Of a stretch of DNA of 64,000 nucleotides, positions 51,989-61,437 are shown piece after piece. The notes beneath the pieces are model-generated. The model was not told the origin of the DNA and ran no database searches. It was given only the letters and a program-made list of their open reading frames with translations. The stretch covers positions 1-64,000 of the forward strand of contig CAYZHY010000003.1 in NCBI GenBank assembly GCA_964477525.1, read 5' to 3'. Both the position numbers and the translations under genes were made by a program. How positions within the stretch are numbered: position 1 is the stretch's first letter; every line of letters begins with the position of its first letter. Source of the DNA: PCC-9228 sp964477525 (GTDB lineage: Bacteria > Cyanobacteriota > Cyanobacteriia > Cyanobacteriales > PCC-9228).

Positions 51989-53416
51989 TTACAAGCTGGC
52001 TTGCGCCCTAGTGTAAGCTTCGTCCAAAACCTCGGAAAGCGTGGGGTGGGTATGAACCAAAAATGCCAAATCTTTCACGGATTGACGGTTGGCGATCGCG
52101 TTGGCCGCTTCTTGCACCAAATCCGAGGCGTGGGGACCGACAATATGGGTTCCCAACACTTCTCCCGTATCTTTACGATAGATCAATTTGGCGAGTCCTT
52201 CGGCATCCCCGTCTGCCAAAGCTTTGGAATTGGCGCGGAAATAGGAACGTACCGACCCCACTTCAAATCCTTCCGCTTGTCCTAATTCTTTAGCATCGGG
52301 TTCGGTTAATCCCACAAAACCAATTTCGGGATGGGTGAATGCGGCGGCTGGAATGCTGCGATAGTCCACTATGCGATCGCGACCGCAAATGGTTTCTACC
52401 ACTGCTTTCCCTTGAGAGGAAGCTGTATGGGCGAGCATCATTTTGCCCGTGGCATCTCCAATTGCCCACAAATGGGGCACGGTTTCGCCATTTTTGACAA
52501 CACCCAAATAATCGTTAACGGGAATAAAACCACGCTTATCCGTTTCTACGCCAATCGATTCCAATCCTAAATCTTTGGTATCGGGCAGGCGACCGGTAGC
52601 GACCAAACAGGCATCTACTTCCAAAACCTCTTCCACTTCTTTGGTTTGTGCGTCTGCCAGTTCGATAACCACCGGCGAACCTGGCGTGACTTTTTTGGCT
52701 AGTTTGGCTACCCGGGTTTCAATATCTCTCGGTTTGATTAAGATTCTCTGGGCGTATTTGGCAATGTCTGGATCGAAAGTAGGCATGAGCCGGTCTAGGG
52801 CTTCTACCATGGTAATTTCCGAGCCCAAAGCGGTATAAATATCGGCAAATTCCAAGCCAATGTAACCGCTGCCAATAATCGCAATCCAGGAAGGCAACCA
52901 TTCTAATTTCAAAGCCTGGTCGCTGGTAAATACCGTTTTGCCATCCAACTCGATACCTGGAGGAACAAATGGTACCGACCCAGTCGCTAAGATAATATCC
53001 CGAGCGCTGATGGTTTGGTTGCCATCTTGGCTAGCCACCGTTACTTGTTGTTCGCCGGCTACTTTTCCACGTCCTTGAATAACGTCTACGCCCATTCGTT
53101 CCAAGCTTTTGGTTAAATCGCCGCGCATTTTACCAACCAAATTTTGGGCGTGGTCGGCGATCGCTTGACGGTCAAAACTAATATTGCCTACTTGAATGCC
53201 CAATTCTTGCATGTGCTGGGCATCTTGTAGTTCCCGTACGCGACCGGATGCTGCTAGCAAAGCTTTGGAGGGGATACATCCACGGTTGATGCAAGTTCCT
53301 CCCATTTCCGCTGCTTCCACGACGGCGGTTTTCAAACCGCACTCCACAGCATGCAAAGCAGCACCATGGCCGCCTACACCAGCTCCAATAATGACAAGAT
53401 CGTAATCAAAAGTCAC
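51989..53416 (-). CDS. lpdA: Dihydrolipoyl dehydrogenase
   Basis: A 475-residue FAD enzyme, the E3 component that reoxidises lipoyl groups in pyruvate dehydrogenase and in glycine cleavage. FAD site G-A-G-V-G-G-H-G near residue 12, redox disulfide G-G-T-C-I-N-R-G-C-I-P-S-K, NAD site G-S-G-Y-I-G-L-E, and the C-terminal H-T-H-P-T-L-S-E base. The start is a GTG at 53416 with AGGAGA seven bases upstream. Pairs functionally with the lipoate ligase-like gene at 59036. Confidence 0.96.
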   Translation of the reverse strand: MTFDYDLVIIGAGVGGHGAALHAVECGLKTAVVEAAEMGGTCINRGCIPSKALLAASGRVRELQDAQHMQELGIQVGNISFDRQAIADHAQNLVGKMRGDLTKSLERMGVDVIQGRGKVAGEQQVTVASQDGNQTISARDIILATGSVPFVPPGIELDGKTVFTSDQALKLEWLPSWIAIIGSGYIGLEFADIYTALGSEITMVEALDRLMPTFDPDIAKYAQRILIKPRDIETRVAKLAKKVTPGSPVVIELADAQTKEVEEVLEVDACLVATGRLPDTKDLGLESIGVETDKRGFIPVNDYLGVVKNGETVPHLWAIGDATGKMMLAHTASSQGKAVVETICGRDRIVDYRSIPAAAFTHPEIGFVGLTEPDAKELGQAEGFEVGSVRSYFRANSKALADGDAEGLAKLIYRKDTGEVLGTHIVGPHASDLVQEAANAIANRQSVKDLAFLVHTHPTLSEVLDEAYTRAQASL

Positions 53417-53699
53417 GGCAATCTCCTCGTATGCGCTGACCCAATTGTTCCCTTCCCAAACGCGATCGCGCTTTTTCAATCGTTCGGGGAACCAGAAGGG
53501 AATTCCAGGTTATTCTACCACGTTGTTTCTTTCAATACATGTTGTGGGCATCCTAGTTAATAAAGTAGTTGTATCGCCTCCGATTTGCTGGTTGGAACCG
53601 ATTTTTGCATATTTATCTATTTTTTGTAGCTAACTCTTTAATTTGTGGAAGCCTTAAAATAATAGAAGCAGCAATTATAAATCTGGACGCATTTGCTTT

Positions 53700-53990
53700 A
53701 TGGCTATACCAGAAGATTGTTATGAAGACGACTTCCCAGAGAATTCCTATACCCGTCGTGCCGCTGAGTATGAATTTCGGGAGTCGCTCAACGAACTCGA
53801 ACATCAGTTAAGCAGCCAAGAAGAGGAAGACAGCAAAGAAGAAGACAATTCTGCTTCGGAAGCTGTCGATCCATCTACAAAAGGGACTCCTAACGAACCG
53901 GAAACGTCGGAGTTTAGTTTGCAGGCGTTGGAAGAGGCAGCTGCTGATATTGATGCGTATATGCGTTCTTTGAGGAAAGGAAATGAGTAA
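53700..53990 (+). CDS. Unknown acidic small protein
   Basis: A 96-residue, strongly acidic protein (long Glu/Asp/Ser stretches at about 38-75) with an ordered N-terminal part rich in Tyr and Arg and a helical C-terminus A-L-E-E-A-A-A-D-I-D-A. No known domain. Start at the ATG 53700 without a clear Shine-Dalgarno sequence. Confidence 0.5.
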   Translation: MAIPEDCYEDDFPENSYTRRAAEYEFRESLNELEHQLSSQEEEDSKEEDNSASEAVDPSTKGTPNEPETSEFSLQALEEAAADIDAYMRSLRKGNE

Positions 53991-54234
53991 ATGCTCTGTT
54001 GGCCATTTCAACTTGATTGGAGACGAGCAAAATCGATTGATTTTACATGGAACATAAATAAAGCGTGGTTTCCAACCTGAGAACCTCGATCGAGGAAAAC
54101 AATCGGAAAGTCCTTTTCCGTTAATTTGTATACACATCGGCTGGAAACGCTATATAAATTAAATATGGAAATAGAGACTAACTACGAAATTGAAAAATTT
54201 AAAAATAAAAAAAGGTTTTAGCTGCGATCGTTGG

Positions 54235-55020
54235 TTAGTGGTTCCATTTCTGTCGCTGCCCTTCGTATAAAATGAGGGCAGTTGCGATCGCTACGTTTAG
54301 GGACTCCACAGCAGTAGATAGGGGAATTTTTACCTGCCAGTCGGCGATCGCTTGTAATTCGGCAGACAGGCCAGCACCTTCATTGCCTACCAACACCAAA
54401 GTAGGGTACGTATAATCAATTTCCCAATAGGTGTAGTTGGCACTAGCCGTGGTGGCAACCAATTGCATGCCTTGCTGTTGGGCGAATTGTAGCGTAGCTG
54501 CTAGATTCTCATTGACAGTCATGGGCAAGCGAAACCACTGACCGGCCGTTGCGCGCAGAACTTTGGGATGTTCGCAACCTACACTATCACTGCTCAACCA
54601 AATACCAGCGGTTTCGGTAGCTGCAGCGGTGCGAATGATGGTCCCTAAGTTGCCAGGGTCTTGAATGGTCTCCAGCACCAATCCCATGCCGGAAATGGGC
54701 AATGTAGCCGTTCGTCGGTGGCTGGTAGAAGCAGCGGCTACCACGCCGTCGGGATGAACGGTAGTGGCGATCGCTTGTACCACCGATTCCGCAGCCGTTT
54801 CCACTCGATTGCCCAGAGCCACCAGTTGCTGCCATAAATGGGGGTGATGTTTCTGCCATAGGGGAGTAGCACAAACCACTTCCAACGGATAGCGAACCGC
54901 GATCGCTTCTTCAAGCAAATGGGTTCCTTCCAAAAGAAATAGCCCCTGCTGCCGACGACCCTTGGGTTGCTGCAACTTGCGCATCTGCTTAACCAAGGGG
55001 TTTTGAACGCTGGATAGCAT
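54235..55020 (-). CDS. SPOUT-fold RNA 2'-O-methyltransferase (TrmH/RlmB family)
   Basis: A 261-residue protein. A short substrate-binding N-terminal domain (about 1-100) starts with S-V-Q-N-P-L-V-K and includes L-L-E-G-T-H-L-L-E-E. The SPOUT knot follows: Q-D-P-G-N-L-G-T-I-I-R-T-A, V-G-N-E-G-A-G-L, and I-P-L-S-x-x-V-E-S-L-N-V-A. It methylates ribose in rRNA or tRNA; exact site unknown. The start at ATG 55020 was chosen because the longer frame runs through the tRNA-Leu gene upstream. Confidence 0.9.
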   Translation of the reverse strand: MLSSVQNPLVKQMRKLQQPKGRRQQGLFLLEGTHLLEEAIAVRYPLEVVCATPLWQKHHPHLWQQLVALGNRVETAAESVVQAIATTVHPDGVVAAASTSHRRTATLPISGMGLVLETIQDPGNLGTIIRTAAATETAGIWLSSDSVGCEHPKVLRATAGQWFRLPMTVNENLAATLQFAQQQGMQLVATTASANYTYWEIDYTYPTLVLVGNEGAGLSAELQAIADWQVKIPLSTAVESLNVAIATALILYEGQRQKWNH

Positions 55021-55080
55021 GGGCTGGGTCCAATAGGAAAAAAACTCAATAAAAATATCCCCTGCCATGGGGATGAGACA

Positions 55081-55164
55081 TGCGGAACCCGGGACTTGAA
55101 CCCGGAAGTTCTTGCGAACACTAGATCCTGAATCTAGCGCGTCTACCAATTCCGCCAGTTCCGC
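55081..55164 (-). tRNA. tRNA-Leu (anticodon CAG)
   Basis: An 84-nt class II tRNA. The acceptor stem GCGGAAC pairs with GTTCCGC. The anticodon stem CTAGA/TCTAG encloses TTCAGGA with anticodon CAG. There is a long variable arm and the T loop reads GTTCAAGTC. The 3' CCA is not encoded. It reads Leu codon CUG. Confidence 0.95.
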
Positions 55165-55383
55165 TTATTTCCATCCGGTTCCAACATATTATTTTCTATA
55201 ATCTTGCCTAATTTGTCAATACCAAACCTGTCAAAAAATCATGTGATTGGCAAGAAACTAAAGGTCAATTTATTGCTCTGTATAATAGGTTTCCGGAAAA
55301 TATACCGAAATTTCACGTATCTTTTGGGTACAATCAAAACCAAATTCAACACATGATGTTCGGTTTCGCTTGTTAAATCCACA

Positions 55384-56787
55384 TTGGAGGATAGAACCAT
55401 TACCCCTGAAAACACCTCGGCTAACCAGCTTCCCCCACCACAACCAGAAACATCGGTTCTGGAAATTTGGGGTCATTCTACACTCGAGGGCCACGTTCGA
55501 GTTAGTGGGGCCAAAAATGCCGCTTTAGCTATTATGGCAGGAACGCTTCTTTGTCCCCAATCATGTCGCCTGCACAACGTTCCCTCTCTGTTAGATGCCG
55601 CTCGCATGGGGGAAGTTCTGACATCTTTAGGCGTCAAAATTCAACAAAGTGGAGATGCCCTAGATATTGACGCTCGCCACATTACGCAGTTTCAAGCCCC
55701 CTACGAACTGGTAAACAGATTGCGAGCCAGTTTTTTCATTATCGGTCCGCTGCTAGCCCGTATGGGCGTAGCGCAAATTCCTTTACCAGGCGGTTGTGCC
55801 ATCGGCGCGCGCCCGGTCGATTTTCACGTACGCGGATTGCAGGCTATGGGAGCAGAAGTACATATCAAACACGGTATGGTTTACGCTGCCATTCCCGGTA
55901 CGCGCCAACGGCTACAAGGTGCCAAAATTTACTTGGATTATCCCAGCGTTGGGGCAACGGAAACTTTGATGATGGCAGCTACCCTAGCAGAAGGGGAAAC
56001 CGTTATCGAAAACGCCGCCCAGGAACCGGAAGTGGAAGATTTAGCCAACTTCTGTCGTGCTATGGGGGCGCGCATTCGCGGGGCTGGTACCAAAACCCTG
56101 ATAATTCGTGGGGTGCCGCAACTGCATGGCGTAGAATATAGCGTGATTCCCGATCGCATCGAAGCAGGAACCCTATTGGTGGCTGGTGCTATTACCAAAT
56201 CCAATTTGCAACTGTCTCCGGTGATTCCGGAGCATTTGGGGGCGGTGATTTCCAAACTGCAAACCATGGGGGTGCATATAGAAAGACCAACACCGAATTT
56301 TTTGCAGCTACACGCTCCCGAATCCTTGCAAGCCACTGATATTGAAACCTTGCCCTATCCGGGATTTCCCACCGATATGCAGGCACAGTTTATGGCGCTG
56401 CTATCCTTGAGTGAAGGTAGCAGTACCATCGCAGAAACGGTGTTTGAAAATCGCTTGCGCCACGTGGCAGAGTTAAAGCGTATGGGAGCCGATATTCGTA
56501 TCAAAGGCAACATTGCCATTGTCAAAGGCGTTCCCCAGCTTTCTGGCGCTCCTGTTACGGCAACAGATTTGCGAGCTTCTGCGGCTTTGGTCTTAGCGGG
56601 ATTGGCCGCAGAAGGCAAAACGCTGTTACGCGGTTTGCACCATTTAGACCGGGGATACGACAATCTGGAAGGCAAGTTGAAACAAATCGGTGCCCAAATG
56701 AAACGTCAAACCGAAGATGGTAGCGATCGCAGAGACGTTCTACAAACAGATGTGGCTGCCACCACCGAAACCACGCCACTACAATAG
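55384..56787 (+). CDS. murA: UDP-N-acetylglucosamine 1-carboxyvinyltransferase
   Basis: A 467-residue enzyme adding enolpyruvate to UDP-GlcNAc, first committed step of peptidoglycan. Domain marks: V-S-G-A-K-N-A-A-L near residue 42, the catalytic Cys in P-G-G-C-A-I-G-x-R-P (near residue 137), and Y-P-x-F-P-T-D-M-Q-A. There is no ATG or GTG in frame ahead of the conserved start. The only candidates are TTG at 55384 or ATT at 55399, and GGAGG at 55386-55390 lies eight bases before the ATT, the spacing expected of a true start. The feature start is the TTG. The Pro/Thr-rich N-terminal 27 residues are not conserved. Confidence 0.93.
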   Translation: MEDRTITPENTSANQLPPPQPETSVLEIWGHSTLEGHVRVSGAKNAALAIMAGTLLCPQSCRLHNVPSLLDAARMGEVLTSLGVKIQQSGDALDIDARHITQFQAPYELVNRLRASFFIIGPLLARMGVAQIPLPGGCAIGARPVDFHVRGLQAMGAEVHIKHGMVYAAIPGTRQRLQGAKIYLDYPSVGATETLMMAATLAEGETVIENAAQEPEVEDLANFCRAMGARIRGAGTKTLIIRGVPQLHGVEYSVIPDRIEAGTLLVAGAITKSNLQLSPVIPEHLGAVISKLQTMGVHIERPTPNFLQLHAPESLQATDIETLPYPGFPTDMQAQFMALLSLSEGSSTIAETVFENRLRHVAELKRMGADIRIKGNIAIVKGVPQLSGAPVTATDLRASAALVLAGLAAEGKTLLRGLHHLDRGYDNLEGKLKQIGAQMKRQTEDGSDRRDVLQTDVAATTETTPLQ

Positions 56788-56880
56788 AAAGGTAGGAATG
56801 GGAAAGAAGTACAGTACAAACTATTTTCAACTAACTTCTTTCTCGACCTCATTTTTTGGAATACCTAAGAGGCGATCGCT

Positions 56881-57735
56881 ATGCCGGCGCAGGAAATGTC
56901 TACAAATATGCCTACAGAAAAAATTAAGCTGGTGGGGTTGAAAGCCAACCGATTTCGCCACCCCTTGGATTTGGAAGCTACGCAAGCCATGAGCCAAGTG
57001 CCAGGTATCGATTGGCTGGTGCGTAGTTTGTTGGGGTCGGTGGGCGAAGAATATTTCTATTTGGATAATATTGCTTCTAGTGTCTTGGTGGGAGAGCAAC
57101 AACTGCCCCACTTGCACAATCTATTGTTGGATGCGTGTGCTTGTCTGGATTTGGAACCTCCAAACCTTTACATCAAGCAACACCCCGCTCCCAATGCCTA
57201 TACCTTTGCCATGCGCGGGAAAAAGCCGTTTGTGGTGCTGCACACCTCTCTGGTCGAAATGCTTACCCCGGCGGAAATTCAGGCTGTCATTGCCCACGAG
57301 TTGGGTCATTTGAAATGCGAGCATGGGGTATTTTTAACCCTAGCCAACTTGCTGGTCTTGGCTGCCAATCAATTGCCTAGTTGGGGGGCTTTGCTGGCCG
57401 AAGGTATGCAGGAACAAATTTTAGAGTGGTTGCGCTGTGCTGAGTTTACCTGCGATCGCTCGGCGTTGCTAGCTACCCAAAACCCCAGAACCGTTATGTC
57501 GGTCTTAATGAAACTTGCCGGCGGTTCTCCTAGCTTATCGCAGCAGCTCAATTTAGATGCTTTCATCGCCCAAGCACGCGCTTACGACGACATCGACCGC
57601 AACGACTTGGGTGCCATGCTCAAACAAATGCACGCTTCCCAACTCAGCCATCCCGTTCCCGTATTGCGGGCGCGGGAAATCCAACGCTGGTCGGAAAGTC
57701 CCGCCTATCTTTCCCTGCTCAAATCTTATCGATAA
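56881..57735 (+). CDS. M48 family zinc metallopeptidase
   Basis: A 284-residue protein with the catalytic H139-E-x-x-H143 motif (H-E-L-G-H) and the later Glu in C-A-E-F-T-C-D-R that completes the zinc site, as in HtpX/Ste24-type enzymes. The segment after H-E-L-G-H is hydrophobic (about 150-170), and the N-terminal region (about 30-90) is soluble, so the protein is probably membrane-associated rather than multi-pass. Probable role in quality control of membrane proteins. Alone between murA and a tRNA gene. Confidence 0.87.
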   Translation: MPAQEMSTNMPTEKIKLVGLKANRFRHPLDLEATQAMSQVPGIDWLVRSLLGSVGEEYFYLDNIASSVLVGEQQLPHLHNLLLDACACLDLEPPNLYIKQHPAPNAYTFAMRGKKPFVVLHTSLVEMLTPAEIQAVIAHELGHLKCEHGVFLTLANLLVLAANQLPSWGALLAEGMQEQILEWLRCAEFTCDRSALLATQNPRTVMSVLMKLAGGSPSLSQQLNLDAFIAQARAYDDIDRNDLGAMLKQMHASQLSHPVPVLRAREIQRWSESPAYLSLLKSYR

Positions 57736-57822
57736 ATCTCGAAAAAAATCTCGAAAAAATTGGGGATAGGGGGTTGCTATTTTCCTGGTAGGTACCCTAC
57801 AATTATAAATCCAGAGATGAAA

Positions 57823-57906
57823 GGGCGAATGGCGAAACTGGTAGACGCGCTACACTCAAAATGTAGTGGCCGTAAGGCCGTGAGAGTTCGAATCTCTCTT
57901 CGCCCA
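57823..57906 (+). tRNA. tRNA-Leu (anticodon CAA)
   Basis: An 84-nt class II tRNA. The acceptor stem GGGCGAA pairs with TTCGCCC. The anticodon loop CTCAAAA has anticodon CAA between CTACA and TGTAG. The variable arm is GGCCGTAAGGCC-like and the T loop GTTCGAATC. No encoded CCA. It reads Leu codon UUG. Confidence 0.96.
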
Positions 57907-58100
57907 TGTGTTTACCCACAATCGAGATCGGCCACCTCCCCCAGGGGGAAATTTTATGAGACTCAAAAGCTGGGAATCCCCTCGCCGCCAAGGCAGAAAC
58001 CACAAAGGTCGCCAAGGTACCGCCAGAGCCAGACAACTCAAGAAAAAATACAAAAAGCTCGCTCAGAAACTCAAATCGCAAAATACGCAAAGGAAAGACA

Positions 58101-58138
58101 GGGAAGGAAGCAACAGTTTCCTTCCTTTATTTTTTATG
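58101..58138 (+). terminator. Intrinsic terminator downstream of tRNA-Leu(CAA)
   Basis: GGAAGGAA (58102-58109) pairs with TTCCTTCC (58118-58125), followed by TTTATTTTTT. This is a strong rightward terminator about 195 bp after the tRNA gene. Confidence 0.8.
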
Positions 58139-58546
58139 AAGCCAGCAAATATCCGATTAATTAAAACCACAAAAAAATATCCTAGGTCATCCGCACTGCA
58201 AACCCCCGGAAAATAACGCCAGGCTAGAACTTCTTGTCCCCCTCATTCCCCTCATCCCCCTCTTCCCCCTCCTCCCCGAAAGCGGATTTTCAGAGATAGA
58301 CCCTGTAGGAAGATTCGCAATTCCAATCCCCTTCTATATAAGAAAAATTTTAAGATTTTTAGGGAAAGACCAAAGAAGATTGCTACAATCTGGGTAAAAT
58401 CAAGTGCCCAGCCAGATTAAAGTCGAAAAAATACTCAAAAGTAGGGGATATTTGCGAATTGCCTCTACTTTTGCTGGGTTGCCGCTTGTTGATACCTAGA
58501 ATCAGGATAAACTGTACGTATAACGGTATAAAAAGAGGAAATACTT
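58139..58546. other. Intergenic region with a pyrimidine tract and a hairpin
   Basis: A C/T-rich tract at 58230-58275 (repeats of CCCCCTC type) and the hairpin at 58437-58472 are its features. The end contains TTGATA-like and TATAAA-like boxes before the YbjN gene. No gene is supported. Confidence 0.5.
58437..58472. repeat. Palindrome of the GTAGGG...CCTCTAC type
   Basis: AAAAGTAGGGG pairs with CCTCTACTTTT (11 pairs with one G-U). The centre carries TTTGCGAATTG. It resembles the palindromes at 3077-3100 and 13102-13130. Confidence 0.6.
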
Positions 58547-59026
58547 ATGGCAAGCACGCAGGAAACCCAAACCAACATGTATGACGACGAAAGTCTCAAC
58601 GAAGAATTAGAAGCTATTAATTATGTAGACGAAATCGAAACCGTCATTGCCAGCATGGCAGCGGAACAAAAATACATGACAGGTCAAAGCGACAGCGGCG
58701 ACCATGCGTGGAAATTTAAATACGGTACTGTAGAAGTATACGTGCGACTGACCGGCGAAACGGAACAAGATGTTCTCAGCGTTTGGTCTCCAGTTCTGAC
58801 GTTGCCTGCCAACAAAGAGGCCGAACTGTTTCGTCGCTTGTTGACGTTAAACTGGTCGAGTACCCTAGAAGCTTGTTACGCTTTGTTTGACAATCAAATT
58901 GTCGTCTTATCGTCGCGCACGGTTGCCGATTTAAATCCGGGAGAAATTTCTCGGGCAATTACCATTGTTGCCACCATCGCCGACGACATGGACGAACCCC
59001 TGCAAGAAGAATTTGGCAAAGCATAG
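58547..59026 (+). CDS. YbjN-domain protein
   Basis: A 159-residue soluble protein of the YbjN/CesT-chaperone-like fold, common in cyanobacteria. Conserved text: V-Y-V-R-L-T-G-E, W-S-P-V-L-x-L-P, and L-L-x-L-N-W. The first 25 residues are acidic and likely disordered. AGAGGAA lies before the ATG. It is followed by the lipoate ligase-like gene after nine bases, so it may share its transcript. Role unknown. Confidence 0.82.
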   Translation: MASTQETQTNMYDDESLNEELEAINYVDEIETVIASMAAEQKYMTGQSDSGDHAWKFKYGTVEVYVRLTGETEQDVLSVWSPVLTLPANKEAELFRRLLTLNWSSTLEACYALFDNQIVVLSSRTVADLNPGEISRAITIVATIADDMDEPLQEEFGKA

Positions 59027-59035
59027 ATCTGGTTC

Positions 59036-59821
59036 ATGGCGCAACAACCGTCTGTTTGGCGTTTGATTCCTTGGTTGAAAGCCTCCGGTCAGATCCAAAT
59101 GGCCATTGACCGGTGGCTTTTGCAACAGCAAATTCGCGGCAGTGGGATGCCGACGCTGCGGTTTTATACCTGGTATCCACCAGCGATTTCTTTGGGATAC
59201 CACCAACGATATTGGGACCAAGCCTGGGATAACATTGTCTACGAAGGCATTCCTTTGGATAGCGTGCGGCGACCCACTGGCGGTCGTGCTGTTCTGCATC
59301 AGGGAGATTTAACCTATGCTGTTGCCGTTCCCAATATGGAAGGCAAAACCATGGAAATCTACCAGCATCTTTGTGAGTTTTTGATAGCTGGTTGGCGATC
59401 GCTTGGTATATCTTTAGAATACGGACAAGCCGGGCGCAATTACATTCGCAACGATAACTGTTTTGCCACCAGTACCGGTGCTGATTTGGTATTGGAAAAC
59501 GGTGCTAAATTTATTGGCAGCGCCCAGGTACGCAAAGAAAAATCAGTTTTGCAGCACGGTTCCATGTTGTTAAATCCCGATCGAGAATTATTTGCAGAAG
59601 TTTTCGGACAGGATGCCGTCGCCTCGCTTTCCGAGTGGGAGTTTATTTCCAGTCGCGCCGAATCCCTAAAATCAAAGAATTTTAACGATGCGATCGCGAT
59701 CGTTATCGATACACTAACATCAGCCGCCGCCCGTTCTTTTGGTGTAGAATTGGTAACGCAGCCTTTATCAGAATCAGAATGGGTAGAAATTTTCCAATGG
59801 CAAACTCAGCTCGATCGGTAG
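59036..59821 (+). CDS. Lipoate-protein ligase A / octanoyltransferase family protein
   Basis: A 261-residue BPL/LplA-fold protein. The substrate site R-R-P-T-G-G-R-A-V-L-H near residue 82 and the conserved Lys in G-x-K-F-I-G-S-A-Q are present, with H-G-S-M-L-L after. It probably attaches lipoate or octanoate to E2 or glycine-cleavage H proteins. Ligase and LipM-type transferase cannot be told apart by these motifs. Functional partner: lpdA at 51989. Confidence 0.87.
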   Translation: MAQQPSVWRLIPWLKASGQIQMAIDRWLLQQQIRGSGMPTLRFYTWYPPAISLGYHQRYWDQAWDNIVYEGIPLDSVRRPTGGRAVLHQGDLTYAVAVPNMEGKTMEIYQHLCEFLIAGWRSLGISLEYGQAGRNYIRNDNCFATSTGADLVLENGAKFIGSAQVRKEKSVLQHGSMLLNPDRELFAEVFGQDAVASLSEWEFISSRAESLKSKNFNDAIAIVIDTLTSAAARSFGVELVTQPLSESEWVEIFQWQTQLDR

Positions 59822-60021
59822 GAGCAAGCCCCCGTGCTTGCCTTTTTGGGAGGTAGCGCGATCGCTTCACCTAACTAAAGTAATATATAGCTTTGTTTTA
59901 AAAAAAAACGCAAGTGCGAGGCTTAATACGACATGTGGTTTATGGCATTGTTGTCGGTTGCTTGGATCGCCATTGGTTAAACTGGCCTGCATCCTCAGCC
60001 TCTGTGGAAGGAGAAGAATAG

Positions 60022-61437
60022 ATGATGTCAGCATCCCCAACGGTCGTTGTTGGTGGTGGATTTGTGGGTCTATTTGCTACCATGCACCTCTGCCACCAAA
60101 ACCATCTCCATCCCATTATTTTAATTGACCAGAGCGAGCGTTTTGACTTCAAGCCGTTGCTATATGAAATCCTGAGTGGCGAGCGAAACGAACATCAAGT
60201 GTGTCCCAAATACGAACATTTGCTTGACTGCGATGGGGTTATTTTTGTTCGAGATACGGTTGAAAAAGTTGATTTAAAGCAACGTCGGGTTGTTCTAACA
60301 TCGGGACTAAGTTATGACTACGGATATCTGGTGTTGGGATTAGGCAGTACGGTTCATGACTTTGGCATTGAGGGCGTTCGAGATTGTGCTTTTCCCTTTC
60401 GCACTGGGGAAGATGTTACGCGCCTAAGACAGCATTTGCGCCATTGCTTGCAACAAGCCAGTCAGACCAGCGATGCTGAGCGGCAAAAGGCATTGCTAAC
60501 AGTTGCTGTGGTTGGCGGTGGACCAGCAGGAATCGAGATGGCTGCTACGTTAGGGGATTTACTGCCCCAGTGGGCAGATCGATTGGGAGGGTTGCGTTCC
60601 CAGTTGCGGATTGTGGTTCTCAATCGCGGTCCAGACATTCTCAAGGGGGATATTAACGATGGATTGCGGGAGACGGCTAGGGAAGCCTTACAGCAGCGAT
60701 TGGTTTCTGTGGAAGTTCTCACAAAAGCTTCTGCTACCCAAGTAAAATCCGATGGATTGCTGTACGAGCAAAACGGCGAATGCCAGGAAATTCCTACAAA
60801 TACGGTAATTTGGACTGCGGGAAATCGCGTCCATCCCATTATTCAAAATTTAGATGTATCTGCGGAAAATAAGGATAAAGCGGGACGAGTGCGCGTGCTT
60901 TCTACGTTGCAATTACCGGACTATTCCGAGGTGTTTGCAGCGGGAGATTGTGCGGTTATGAGCGATCCGCAGCCAGCAACTGCCCAGGTAGCTTACCAGC
61001 AGGGAGCTGCGATCGCTAAAAATTTGAATGCCATCGTCCAAAATCAATCTCCACAGCCAACTCAAGTCAACTTACGCGGTACGCTCGTGAAATTAGGAAT
61101 GACAGCAGGAGCGGCTAACTTATTCAATTGCGTTACCATTGCCGGTCGGACCGGTCACCTCATTCGCCAAGGTACCTATCTAGAATTGCTACCCAATCCG
61201 GTACACAAGTTCAAAGCGACGCTAAGCTGGTTGACTGATGAAATATTTCAGCGTCATGGCGTGTTACCATCAAGTTATCGACGTTTTCCCAACTGGGCTG
61301 CCCAGGCTGTTGTTGGTATGGTGGTAGTTGTGGGTGGCTTGTTGGTATGGCGAAGTGTAACCCCCAGTCATTTTGAAAAAACCTGGGAATCGACAGGAAT
61401 ACCGGAACTGTTCGATGGTTCGCAAAATAAACCATAA
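60022..61437 (+). CDS. Type II NAD(P)H dehydrogenase (NDH-2)
   Basis: A 471-residue flavoprotein oxidising NAD(P)H without proton pumping. FAD site V-V-G-G-G-F-V-G near residue 9, second nucleotide site V-V-G-G-G-P-A-G-I-E near residue 165, and F-A-A-G-D-C-A. A C-terminal hydrophobic helix (about 430-450) would anchor it to the thylakoid or plasma membrane. AGGAGAAG precedes the ATG at 60022. Cyanobacterial NDH-2 enzymes are thought to sense or balance redox state of the plastoquinone pool. Confidence 0.9.
   Translation: MMSASPTVVVGGGFVGLFATMHLCHQNHLHPIILIDQSERFDFKPLLYEILSGERNEHQVCPKYEHLLDCDGVIFVRDTVEKVDLKQRRVVLTSGLSYDYGYLVLGLGSTVHDFGIEGVRDCAFPFRTGEDVTRLRQHLRHCLQQASQTSDAERQKALLTVAVVGGGPAGIEMAATLGDLLPQWADRLGGLRSQLRIVVLNRGPDILKGDINDGLRETAREALQQRLVSVEVLTKASATQVKSDGLLYEQNGECQEIPTNTVIWTAGNRVHPIIQNLDVSAENKDKAGRVRVLSTLQLPDYSEVFAAGDCAVMSDPQPATAQVAYQQGAAIAKNLNAIVQNQSPQPTQVNLRGTLVKLGMTAGAANLFNCVTIAGRTGHLIRQGTYLELLPNPVHKFKATLSWLTDEIFQRHGVLPSSYRRFPNWAAQAVVGMVVVVGGLLVWRSVTPSHFEKTWESTGIPELFDGSQNKP

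Noticed and set aside
55021..55149. N-terminal extension of the SPOUT methyltransferase
   Set aside because: Its codons run through the tRNA-Leu(CAG) gene.
57956..58216. Basic 86-codon frame after tRNA-Leu(CAA)
   Set aside because: The strong terminator at 58101-58138 lies inside it, and the first part looks like a decayed intergenic repeat.
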